DNA of 64,000 nt from MH13 sp042140245. GTDB lineage: Bacteria > Pseudomonadota > Alphaproteobacteria > Rhizobiales > MH13. Location of the stretch: positions 2,976,001 through 3,040,000 of the forward strand of contig NZ_CP159483.1 in the NCBI RefSeq assembly GCF_042140245.1. Direction: 5' to 3'. Numbering within the stretch: the first letter of the stretch is position 1; each line of letters opens with the position of its first letter. Shown here in pieces: positions 9,540-17,848 of this stretch. The notes below the pieces were generated by a model. It saw only the letters and a list, made by a program, of their open reading frames with translations. It was not told the origin of the DNA and ran no database searches. Made by a program: the position numbers and the translations under genes.

Positions 9540-9560
9540 CACTCCCTAATATTGGGACTG
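9540..9560. promoter_or_regulatory. imperfect dyad between luxR-type gene and barrel gene
   Basis: CACTCCC and GGGACTG flank the AT-rich centre TAATATT, giving a lux-box-sized imperfect dyad. It sits 8 bases after the LuxR stop and about 65 bases before the barrel gene. There is no T-run, so it looks less like a terminator. A role as LuxR target is a guess. Confidence 0.35.
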
Positions 9561-9567
9561 TTTCACA

Positions 9568-10329
9568 TCAGATTTTGAAGAGCCCGTAGGTCAAGCCGCG
9601 GGCGACGGCCTGTGCCTGTGATTTGGAGTCAAGCTTGCGCATGGCCAGTTTCAGATACTGCCGCACAGTGTGCACGCTGATGTTTTCCAGATAGGCGATT
9701 TCGTCGGCGGTCTTGCCAAAAGCGCACCAGCGCAAGCAGGCAATCTCGCGTGGGGCCAGATGGGCCTTTCGACCCTTAAAGGAACGGATCCCAAGTGTGT
9801 TACGGATAAAGTAGCGATCATCGGGATCTGGATCACGCTCGGTGACAAAAGCGTGGAAATAACTTGCAAGCAGGTGCAACTCACCAAGCTGCAAGTCTTG
9901 CTCCTGCCTGGCAGACCCATTGTTTTGCGAAAACAAAACAATACCACCCGCATAGCCAGGCTTGGCTGTTGGCAAGACCCAGCCTTGTCCATAGCCGCTT
10001 GCCACGATGTAGTCCCAGCGATCCTTGGCCGACGGCAAAGGGTTGGCCCACGCATCTTCCACACGAAAAGGTCGCACTTCGCCGGTGGCCAGCCGGGCCG
10101 CCACCGGATCATCTGACCACCAGGGTGCAGCACCATCGAGCGGTTTAAAGAAAGCGTACATCGAGGTGTACAGAAGCAGTTTCCACCGATCCTGCATATC
10201 AATGTCGGCGGCGACGAAGCCTTGAAAGCCAAGTGTAAGAATTGCGTGGACGAACACCTCGACGACATCTTGTGCCGTTTGGCTCTGTTCAAAAGCAGAA
10301 ACTGTGCTGACGAGACGATCAGAATTCAT
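9568..10329 (-). CDS. LuxR-family receptor/regulator without a luxI partner (LuxR solo)
   Basis: A 253-residue protein with an N-terminal autoinducer-binding domain and a C-terminal LuxR helix-turn-helix (about residues 185-245; LAPREIACLRWCAFGKTADEIA and HTVRQYLKLAMRKL). Residues matching the TraR/LuxR ligand pocket appear in WWSDDPVAARL (Asp-Pro), PFRVEDAW (Trp) and GYGQGWVLP (Gly), so acyl-homoserine lactone or a similar ligand is plausible. No LuxI-like synthase lies in the window. The ATG at 10329 is my choice, without a clear ribosome binding site; a TTG at 10389 is possible. Confidence 0.85.
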   Translation of the reverse strand: MNSDRLVSTVSAFEQSQTAQDVVEVFVHAILTLGFQGFVAADIDMQDRWKLLLYTSMYAFFKPLDGAAPWWSDDPVAARLATGEVRPFRVEDAWANPLPSAKDRWDYIVASGYGQGWVLPTAKPGYAGGIVLFSQNNGSARQEQDLQLGELHLLASYFHAFVTERDPDPDDRYFIRNTLGIRSFKGRKAHLAPREIACLRWCAFGKTADEIAYLENISVHTVRQYLKLAMRKLDSKSQAQAVARGLTYGLFKI

Positions 10330-10425
10330 GGAAGACAACGGGCGGCTCGGACGAGCCGATAGGGCTTGCAAGCCAAAGGAAGCGCTCAATCCCCTCGACT
10401 GTCGTAGTGAAACCAGAGCCTGATT

Positions 10426-10454
10426 GCAGGCGAACGCGGGTTACGCGAGCCTGC
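10426..10454. repeat. two-tier hairpin downstream of the alpha/beta hydrolase
   Basis: GCAGGC (10426-10431) pairs with GCCTGC (10449-10454), and inner CGCG pairs with CGCG (10435-10438, 10444-10447). It lies between the hydrolase stop and the LuxR gene on the same strand. There is no U-run, so it may slow RNA decay or act in Rho-dependent termination. Confidence 0.35.
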
Positions 10455-10493
10455 ACGTCCCCGTTGCAAAAGCAAGCCCCGGCAATCTGGGCG

Positions 10494-11516
10494 TTACTCA
10501 CGCCGGTCAGCCGCCCTCGCCTTGATCCAATCGACAAGCGTCTCCAAAGAGCCTGGCGCCCAGGCATGACGCCCTTCGATCATGAACCGCAGAACCGTGT
10601 GCCACGGCCAGCTGCTTGTTAGCTGCGCGTTGTAGGGCGAAGCTTTCAGCAACCCATGGGTGGCATCCGGCACGATGATGATCTGATTGGCTGGATTCTG
10701 CCTCAAGAGGGTTTGGTAGATCGCCGCATCGCTTGTCGCGTTCACATTGAGATCGTCCTCACCCCACATTGCCAATGTCGGTATCTGAAGCGATCCAAGA
10801 TAATCTCGCGCGTCCTCGTTTCGATTGCGCTGGATGAACGCCCATCGCGCCTCGTCCATCTCATTGGCAAGCACGGTTGGATCAAACTGTGCTTCCGCAG
10901 CGAACAGGCGTTCATTCTCGTCCTGCGCCAAGGCGAGCGCTTCTGCGATCTCAGCCTCACCAGCCCCCTCCAACCGCAACCGGGTTGCTGTGTAATACGC
11001 GCCTTGATCGCGCCAGGAAACGGCTGGACCGACAAGCGCAAGGAAGTCCGCCTGGCCCTCCGACAAGCGTGGCAAGACCCAACCAGCCTGTGAGAAACCA
11101 AGCGCCCCAACCGACACTCTCTCCAACCGCTGCCTCAGCGCTTCTAAGGCTGTTGCGGTCTCCTCTGCTCGGTCGTGCATCGACTGGTCCAGCCAGTTGC
11201 CCTGAGACCCGCCAACGCCAGCCTTGTCCCAGGAGGCAACCGCAACACCGGCATCCAAAAGCGTGTTGATCAAGGGTGCATAGGCGCCGCCAGCGAGGCG
11301 ATCTTGAGCGCCATCGCCATGGACGAGCACAATGGCGGCAACCAGCTCCGCATCTGGCAACCAAAGCGTTCCACTCAGCTCAACCCCATCGGCTTGAACG
11401 TCAAAGTCTTCGCTGGAACGCCGTTCAAGATCGTGATCGCCAAGGCGCCACAGCACGAAGGTTGCCGTAGCTACAAAACCAATCGCACACATGGCCAAAA
11501 TGGCCCACCATTTCAT
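10494..11516 (-). CDS. alpha/beta hydrolase, membrane-anchored or exported
   Basis: A 340-residue serine hydrolase with an N-terminal hydrophobic segment (residues 4-23) that anchors or exports it. The fold's key elements are visible: oxyanion segment VLVHGDGAQD, nucleophile elbow GFSQAG, acidic residue in WGEDDLNVN and histidine in PDATHGLLK. It resembles dienelactone-hydrolase or prolyl-oligopeptidase-like esterases. The substrate is unknown. It lies upstream of the LuxR gene on the same strand and divergent from the GNAT gene. Confidence 0.85.
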   Translation of the reverse strand: MKWWAILAMCAIGFVATATFVLWRLGDHDLERRSSEDFDVQADGVELSGTLWLPDAELVAAIVLVHGDGAQDRLAGGAYAPLINTLLDAGVAVASWDKAGVGGSQGNWLDQSMHDRAEETATALEALRQRLERVSVGALGFSQAGWVLPRLSEGQADFLALVGPAVSWRDQGAYYTATRLRLEGAGEAEIAEALALAQDENERLFAAEAQFDPTVLANEMDEARWAFIQRNRNEDARDYLGSLQIPTLAMWGEDDLNVNATSDAAIYQTLLRQNPANQIIIVPDATHGLLKASPYNAQLTSSWPWHTVLRFMIEGRHAWAPGSLETLVDWIKARAADRRE

Positions 11517-11571
11517 TTGTATTCACCCTCCTGCATGCCCACCTCGATAGGACCTTCACGGAGACTCCTCA

Positions 11572-12210
11572 ATGGCTGTCGATAGCGACAAGCACACCAT
11601 CATCATCGAGCCAGGCTTGCGCGATGCCCATCGCAACGAGGCCGCTCTTGGGTATTGGAAAGCCTTCTCGCGCAAACTGCACTACCCCCTTGGACCAGAG
11701 CGCAAGGCCGTGGCGTTCATTGAGCAGGTTCTTGACCCTGGCCATGCCATCAGCGCCGTTGCCCGCGATGGTGCGTTTCTGGGCGTTGCCGGGTTCAAGA
11801 CACCACAAGGCGCCTTTGTGGGAGGTGGGCTGCGCGACATGATCAACACTTATGGTGCTATCGGAGGGACGCTGCGAGGCCTGTTGATAAGCCTGCTTGA
11901 GCGAGAGAACGAGCCGGACACGCTGCTGATGGACGGCATCTTCGTTCAACCAACTGCCCGAGGCCATGGGGTTGGCACGTTGCTGCTCACGGCCATCGAG
12001 GATCACGCCGCCAAGAACGCTCTAAAACGCGTTCGGCTCGACGTGATCGATACGAACCCTCGCGCCCAAGCCCTTTACGCCCAACGAGGGTATGTTGAGA
12101 CATCAAACACATCGGTTTGGCCTTTAGGAGCGATTTTTGGATTTCAAAGCGCCGCCACGATGACCAAGAACGTGCACTCGTCTCAGAGGACAGCCAGACC
12201 TTCGTTGTGA
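11572..12210 (+). CDS. GNAT-family N-acetyltransferase
   Basis: A 212-residue acetyltransferase. The acetyl-CoA pyrophosphate-binding motif ARGHGVGTLLL follows the beta strand LLMDGIFVQP, and the C-terminal ALYAQRGYVE signature is typical. The acceptor is unknown. CGGAG upstream of the ATG is a reasonable ribosome binding site. It converges with the ABC-F gene, the two stops being 2 bases apart. Confidence 0.88.
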   Translation: MAVDSDKHTIIIEPGLRDAHRNEAALGYWKAFSRKLHYPLGPERKAVAFIEQVLDPGHAISAVARDGAFLGVAGFKTPQGAFVGGGLRDMINTYGAIGGTLRGLLISLLERENEPDTLLMDGIFVQPTARGHGVGTLLLTAIEDHAAKNALKRVRLDVIDTNPRAQALYAQRGYVETSNTSVWPLGAIFGFQSAATMTKNVHSSQRTARPSL

Positions 12211-12212
12211 TG

Positions 12213-13790
12213 TCACAGCACGACCACGCGGGTTGGCCTCAAGGATTTGAGAAAAGCGTCATCGTGGCTGACCACCATAACAGCTCCGTCATAGTCCTCC
12301 AACGCGGCCTCCAGCGCCTCGATCGCATCCAGATCGAGATGATTGGTCGGCTCATCAAGAATCAGAAGCTTTGGCGGGGGTGTTGACCCCAAGACACAGG
12401 CCAAGCCAGCACGCAGCCGTTCGCCTCCACTAAGATCACCTGCCTTGCGCAGCGCATCGTCTGCGCGAAAACCAAAGCGCGCAAGCGCTGCATGGGCACT
12501 GTGATCCTCACCGGATGGGTTTAGGCGAAGAAAGTTCGCGCGCAAGCTCTCGCCTGGATCGAGCAAGCTTAGATGCTGGTCGAGCATCGCAAAGGGCACC
12601 ATCACATCGACCCACCCGCTTTGAGGCTGCAAGTGACCTGCAATGAGTTTCAGCAGCGTGGTCTTTCCGTTGCCGTTTTTGCCGGACACACAAACGCGCT
12701 CTGGACCGGTTATCGTGAGCGAGACATCGTGAATGATTGGGTGATCACTGTCATACCCGCCTGTAACACCCTCCACGTGCAACACCTGCTTGTTTGCGGG
12801 CAAAGCCGTCCCCGGTATGTCCATGTGTACCGGCTGCAAGACCTCAACCGCACTCTGGGCGGCAAACACCGCGTCATCGGCGGCTTGGCGCTTGGCATCG
12901 CGAAGACGAGCGCCAGCACCACCTGATGCTTCAGCACGCGCCTTGGCGGCATCCATGACAATTTTGGGTTGATCGCCTTTGGCACGCGCCTTTCGCCCGG
13001 CACCATCTTTGCGCGCCTTGCGTTCGGCAGCCTGTTGGGCTCGTCGTGCCGTCTCAGCATGAACCTTTTGGGCATGCACCAAATCATGTTTGGCGGCCTG
13101 CAGCTCTATGGCTTTTTGCGCCTGAAACACATCGTAGTTGCCGCCATAACGGGTGGCCCCGAGTGACGTGAGCTCGATGATGGCGTCCATTTCTTGCAGC
13201 AGCTCACGATCATGGCTGGCAATGATCGCTGCGCCTTTCCAACTGCGCACGAGATCGATGATGGCCTTGCGCCCTGACCGATCTAGATTGTTGGTCGGTT
13301 CATCCAAAAGCAGACAGTCGGGCTCGGCAAAGAGAAGGGCTGCCAGGGCAACACGGCTGCGTTGCCCGCCCGAAAGCTCGGCCAATGGCGTCTTCGGATC
13401 AGCGGAAAGACCGCACCGTGCAAGCGCGGCCTCGACCCGTGCGGGCAGTGTCCAGTCGGCTTCCGCAAGATCTTGAGCATCGGCTGCGCCTGCCTCAGCC
13501 CGGTCAAGGATAGCAAGGGCTTCCTGGATGCCGAACAGGTCAGCAACGGTGTCATCTGGATGCTTCACCACATCCTGCTGTGCCATCGCCAGCGTGCCAG
13601 ATCGTTTGATCTGGCCTGCGTGCGGCTGCAGATCACCGACGATCAGGCGCAGAAGCGTGCTTTTGCCGGTGCCGTTTCGACCAACAAGGCCAACGCGTTC
13701 ACAGCCAAAGGCTAAGGTAAGATGCTTGAAAAGTGGGGTGCCGTCAGGTGTGGACCATGACAGGTCGGACAAAGAAACTGATGCCAACAT
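12213..13790 (-). CDS. ABC-F family ATPase
   Basis: A 525-residue protein with two ABC ATPase domains in tandem and no membrane segment, as in ABC-F translation factors. Domain 1 has Walker A GRNGTGKST, signature LSGGQRSRVALA and Walker B LLLDEPTNNLD. Domain 2 has GKNGNGKTT, LSGGERLRAGLA and LLILDEPTNHLDLDA. A Lys/Ala/Arg-rich helical linker (about residues 235-310) joins them. ABC-F proteins act on the ribosome E site in translation restart or antibiotic protection; which subtype this is cannot be told from sequence alone. The gene is single and leftward, downstream of prfB. Confidence 0.9.
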   Translation of the reverse strand: MLASVSLSDLSWSTPDGTPLFKHLTLAFGCERVGLVGRNGTGKSTLLRLIVGDLQPHAGQIKRSGTLAMAQQDVVKHPDDTVADLFGIQEALAILDRAEAGAADAQDLAEADWTLPARVEAALARCGLSADPKTPLAELSGGQRSRVALAALLFAEPDCLLLDEPTNNLDRSGRKAIIDLVRSWKGAAIIASHDRELLQEMDAIIELTSLGATRYGGNYDVFQAQKAIELQAAKHDLVHAQKVHAETARRAQQAAERKARKDGAGRKARAKGDQPKIVMDAAKARAEASGGAGARLRDAKRQAADDAVFAAQSAVEVLQPVHMDIPGTALPANKQVLHVEGVTGGYDSDHPIIHDVSLTITGPERVCVSGKNGNGKTTLLKLIAGHLQPQSGWVDVMVPFAMLDQHLSLLDPGESLRANFLRLNPSGEDHSAHAALARFGFRADDALRKAGDLSGGERLRAGLACVLGSTPPPKLLILDEPTNHLDLDAIEALEAALEDYDGAVMVVSHDDAFLKSLRPTRVVVL

Positions 13791-13971
13791 AGGACGTGAT
13801 ATCTCGCAGCAAAACCAAGGAGTTGGTGGTGGCGAGGTTCATATCCATGGTGAAATCGGCTCCTATCGCTGTCTCCTTAGAGATAGGGTTGATGACGCCC
13901 ACTCACAAGGCTTGATAACGGCACGGAACGCACTTTTCAGACGGGCCTGTCTTAGCGGGCCACAAGGGCTG

Positions 13972-15100
13972 TTAGTCCAAGTCGGCGACGTCGGCTGTCC
14001 CGCCATAGGCCCGCTGGGCAAGCGTGGCTTCCATAAAGCTATCAAGCTTGCCATCAAGCACGTCCGAGGGCGCGGTGCTTTCGTGGCCGGTGCGCAAATC
14101 TTTCACCAGCTGATAGGGCTGCAGCACGTAGGAGCGGATTTGGTGCCCCCAACCGATATCGGTTTTGGCGGCAGCCTCAGCGCTCGCTGCTTCCTCGCGC
14201 TTTTGCAGTTCCAGCTCATAAAGGCGCGCGCGCAGCATGTTCCAGGCCGTCGCCCTATTCTTGTGCTGGGAGCGCTCGTTCTGACACTGCACAACGATGC
14301 CCGTCGGATTGTGCGTGATGCGCACAGCCGAGTCGGTTGTGTTCACGTGCTGACCACCGGCACCTGACGCCCGATAGGTGTCGATGCGGCAGTCGCTTTC
14401 ATTGATCTCAATGTTGATCGTGTCGTCGATCAGCGGATAGATCCAGACGCTGGCAAAGGAGGTGTGGCGGCGGGCGTTGGAATCATAAGGCGAGATGCGC
14501 ACCAGACGGTGCACGCCAGCTTCGGTTTTCAGCCAGCCATAGGCATCATCACCCTTCACCAAAATCGTCGCTGACTTGATGCCAGCCTCTTCCCCGGCTT
14601 GCTCTTCTAGTAACTCGACCTTGCGACCAGACTGCTCAGCCCATCGGGTGTACATGCGCAAGAGCATATTGGCCCAGTCCTGGCTTTCGGTGCCCCCTGC
14701 CCCAGAATGGATTTCCACATAGGTGTCGTTGCCATCGGCCTCGCCAGAAAGCAGCGCTTCAACTTGCAGGCGACGGGCTTTGCTCGCCAGCTCTTGCAGG
14801 GCAGCCACGCCTTCGCTGGCCATCTCATCATCGCCTTCAGCTTCACCCAGCTCAATGAGTTCGCTGGTATCAGCAAGGTCGGTGCGCATGGCATTCATGC
14901 CGTTGATGGCATCGTCCAGCTTCTGGCGCTCGCGCATCAGCCCCTGGGCTTCTTGCGGATCGTCCCAGAGGCGTGGGTCTTCGGCCAGCGCGTTCAGTTC
15001 ATCAAGGCGTTTGAGGGCAGCATCCCAGTCAAAGATGCCTCCTTAGCAGGGTGAGTGCCTGCTCAATGTCATCTACAAGCCGCTGGGCTTCCGCGCGCAT
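13972..15100 (-). CDS. prfB: peptide chain release factor 2, with programmed +1 frameshift
   Basis: RF2 releases peptides at UGA and UAA. The gene is read in two frames: 23 codons from the ATG at 15100 end at an in-frame TGA (15031-15029), and the protein continues one base further on from GAC at 15030, giving about 375 residues. The slip site CTTTGAC and the internal Shine-Dalgarno AGGAGG three bases upstream copy the E. coli arrangement, so low RF2 raises frameshifting and its own synthesis. The GGQ motif is at about residues 248-250 and the stop-codon-reading tripeptide is SPY (about 203-205) in place of SPF. An open frame starting at 14937 alone would lack the N-terminal domain. mrcA lies upstream on the same strand. 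Confidence 0.95.
15019..15060 (-). promoter_or_regulatory. prfB autoregulatory frameshift signal
   Basis: On the minus strand the order is AAGGAGG, CAT, CTT, TGA, C, with the stop at 15031-15029. The spacing between AGGAGG and CTT is the same three bases as in E. coli. It couples RF2 level to frame choice. Confidence 0.93.
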
Positions 15101-15193
15101 GGGTCAGTCCTAAGGTCAGTCAAACAGAAGGGGCGCATGCCTTTCAGCAAGCGCCCGATGCAACTGGGTGATCATGTGGGATAAGTTGGCCGG

Positions 15194-17632
15194 TTAGTAA
15201 AGCCCGCCGGTGCCCGAAACAACCGCGCGATCAGCTTGTGGATCGACGGTCAGTTCGCGACCCATATCATCGGTGAAGCCGATGATGGAGTAGGATGAGG
15301 GCGGCGAAGTCCCAGGACGGAACGCTTCCAGGATCGAACCATCGGTTCCAGCGGCCACTTGAAGGCCAGTGCGGCGGTCGATTGGGATCAAAGAGATACC
15401 ACGCGGCACTTGGAACTCAGTGCGTGGCTGGCCTTCCAGGGCTGCCTGCATGAAGTCAGCGAAAATAGGGGCGGCCAAGCCACCGCCAGTGGCCGAACGG
15501 CCCATGTCGCGCGGGTTGTCGTAGCCAATGTAGACGCCAACAGCGATATCGTGCGAGTAGCCGACAAACCAGGCATCACGGTTGTCGTTGGTGGTGCCGG
15601 TTTTGCCTGCGACCGCCCAGTTGGACAGCTCGCCGGAAATGCCAGCAGCGGTACCACGGCGCACCACGCCTTCCAGCATGGAGGTCACCTGATAGGCGGT
15701 CATCGGATCGAGCACCTGATCGCGTTCATCAATCAGGTTGGGCTCATCCTGGCCCTGCCAGGCCTCCACCCGACAGCCTTCGCAAAGACGCTCGTCGTGA
15801 CGGAAGATGGTGTTGCCGTACCGGTCCTGCACGCGGTCAATCAGCGTGGGCTGAATGGCGCGGCCACCATTGGCGATCACAGCGTAAGCGCCGGTCATGC
15901 GCATCACGGTGGTCTCACCGGAGCCGAGCGACATAGCCAGCAGCGGATCAAGGTCATCATAGACGCCAAACCGGCGAGCATATTCGGAGACCAATGGCAT
16001 GCCCATATCGCGAGCCAGGCGCACGGTCATCACGTTCCGTGAGCGCTCAATGCCGACACGCAGGGTCTGCGGGCCATAGAACTCATTGGAGTAGTTGTCC
16101 GGGCGCCAGATGCCGAGACCTGGGCCCTGATCGATTTCGATCGGAGCATCCATCACCACGCTGGAGGGCGTGTAGCCATTGTCGAGGGCCGCGGCATAAA
16201 CGAACGGTTTGAACGAGGACCCAGGCTGACGCCAAGCTTGCGTCGCGCGGTTAAACTGGCTGTCGTCAAACGAGAAACCGCCGACCATCGCCAGCACACG
16301 GCCCGTGTAGGGGTCCATGGCAACCATGCCGCCTGAGACTTCAGGCACCTGGCGCAGTGAATAGTTTGTCTCACCGGATTCGGTTGGCTCAGGACGCACA
16401 TAGACCACGTCACCGGCCGACACGATGTCAGAGGGATTGGAACCGGCCCAACTCATCGCGGAAGCTGGCATGAAGCCCGTGGGGCGCTCATCAGATAGAG
16501 CGCGGGAGGCCAAACGTGGCGGCATCAAGCCCAGCTGCGCACCATCTTCGCCCACGGCGAGAACAACGGCCAGCGTCCATTCTTCGATGTCGGAAAGCCC
16601 TTCCACCTCACTCAAAGCGATACCCCAGTCCTGGGTGATATCGATGGAGGCAACAGGTTCACGCCAGCCACGGGCGCGGTCAAACTCTTCCAATCCGCGG
16701 CGCATTGCACGGCGGGCATGGCTTTGAAGCACAGGGTCAAGCGTGGTGCGGACAGACAGGCCACCCTCGTAGAGACCGTCATTGCCATAACGTTCAGCGA
16801 TCTCGCGGCGCACCTCTTCAGCGAAATAGTCAGAGGCTTCCAGGAACGTGCCAGTATCGCGCGGGATGACGTTGAGCGGCTCAGCTTGAGCGGCTGTCCG
16901 TTGCTCATCGGTGATGTAGCCGTTCTCGTACATGCGATCGAGCACCCAGTCGCGGCGCTCCAAAGCGCGCTCGGTCTGGCGGAACGGATGATAGTTGTTC
17001 GGCGCTTTGGGCAGCGCGGCAAGATAGGCGGCTTCAGCCAGCGTCAATTCATGGACAGACTTGTCAAAATAAACGAGCGAAGCAGCAGCGATACCATATG
17101 CGCCAAGACCGAGATAAATCTCGTTTAGGTAGAGCTCCAGGATTTCGTCCTTGGAGAAGGTGCGTTCAATCCGCAGCGCCAGAATCGCCTCACGAATCTT
17201 CCGCTCGATGGCAACATCGCTGGTCAGCAGAAAGTTTTTCGCAACCTGCTGGGTGATGGTCGATGCCCCTACAGGACGGCGATCAGACCCTAAGTTTTCG
17301 ATGTTGACCACGATGGCGCGGGCGATACCGGTGAAGTCCAGGCCGCCATGCTGGTAGAAGTTCTTGTCCTCAGCGGACAGGAACGCTGCTTTCAGAACAT
17401 CGGGCATCGACTGGATGGGCAGAAAGAGGCGCCGCTCGGAGGCGTACTCAGCGATCAAGGCGCCATCGGATGCATGCACGCGTGTCATCACCGGTGGCTC
17501 ATAGTCGCTGAGCACCGTGTAGTCGGGCAAATCCTGAGAGTAATAGTGGATGCCATAGGCGACACCGCCAGCTGCCAACAGGAAGCCAAGAACGCCTATG
17601 CCAAAAAGGTAACCCAGAAACTTCGTGAACAT
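15194..17632 (-). CDS. mrcA: penicillin-binding protein 1A, bifunctional peptidoglycan synthase
   Basis: An 812-residue class A PBP, anchored by an N-terminal membrane helix (about residues 5-27). The GT51 glycosyltransferase domain shows EDKNFYQHGGLD, GASTITQQVAKN and the YLNEIYLG segment. An OB-like linker follows, then the transpeptidase domain with PGSSFKPF (serine nucleophile and lysine), SRN and GKTGTTND. All catalytic elements are intact. It polymerises and cross-links murein in the periplasm. It sits between prfB and the amidase gene on the same strand. Confidence 0.96.
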   Translation of the reverse strand: MFTKFLGYLFGIGVLGFLLAAGGVAYGIHYYSQDLPDYTVLSDYEPPVMTRVHASDGALIAEYASERRLFLPIQSMPDVLKAAFLSAEDKNFYQHGGLDFTGIARAIVVNIENLGSDRRPVGASTITQQVAKNFLLTSDVAIERKIREAILALRIERTFSKDEILELYLNEIYLGLGAYGIAAASLVYFDKSVHELTLAEAAYLAALPKAPNNYHPFRQTERALERRDWVLDRMYENGYITDEQRTAAQAEPLNVIPRDTGTFLEASDYFAEEVRREIAERYGNDGLYEGGLSVRTTLDPVLQSHARRAMRRGLEEFDRARGWREPVASIDITQDWGIALSEVEGLSDIEEWTLAVVLAVGEDGAQLGLMPPRLASRALSDERPTGFMPASAMSWAGSNPSDIVSAGDVVYVRPEPTESGETNYSLRQVPEVSGGMVAMDPYTGRVLAMVGGFSFDDSQFNRATQAWRQPGSSFKPFVYAAALDNGYTPSSVVMDAPIEIDQGPGLGIWRPDNYSNEFYGPQTLRVGIERSRNVMTVRLARDMGMPLVSEYARRFGVYDDLDPLLAMSLGSGETTVMRMTGAYAVIANGGRAIQPTLIDRVQDRYGNTIFRHDERLCEGCRVEAWQGQDEPNLIDERDQVLDPMTAYQVTSMLEGVVRRGTAAGISGELSNWAVAGKTGTTNDNRDAWFVGYSHDIAVGVYIGYDNPRDMGRSATGGGLAAPIFADFMQAALEGQPRTEFQVPRGISLIPIDRRTGLQVAAGTDGSILEAFRPGTSPPSSYSIIGFTDDMGRELTVDPQADRAVVSGTGGLY

Positions 17633-17848
17633 GCGTTCATCCGTTCGTCATCATCAGTGTGCGCCCGCCACCTAAGTGTCACTGAAGCGCAGTATGGTAA
17701 ATGCACCGTTAGCTTTTGCAGGCAAAGCGAAACCAAAAGCCCGATCGGCGCCAATCGCGTCACGGTAGGCGTTGGTGATGCGGCGGAAATAGGGCGCCGC
17801 GCGCGACAATACCAGCTTCGGTGATATGGGCGTGGTGTTTGCGCAGCG

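Noticed and set aside
13972..14937. RF2 as a shorter gene starting at 14937
   Set aside because: It drops the N-terminal domain; the programmed frameshift upstream gives a full-length RF2.
15359..16042. 227-residue open frame opposite mrcA
   Set aside because: A shadow of the high-GC codons of the PBP1a gene, whose motifs are intact.
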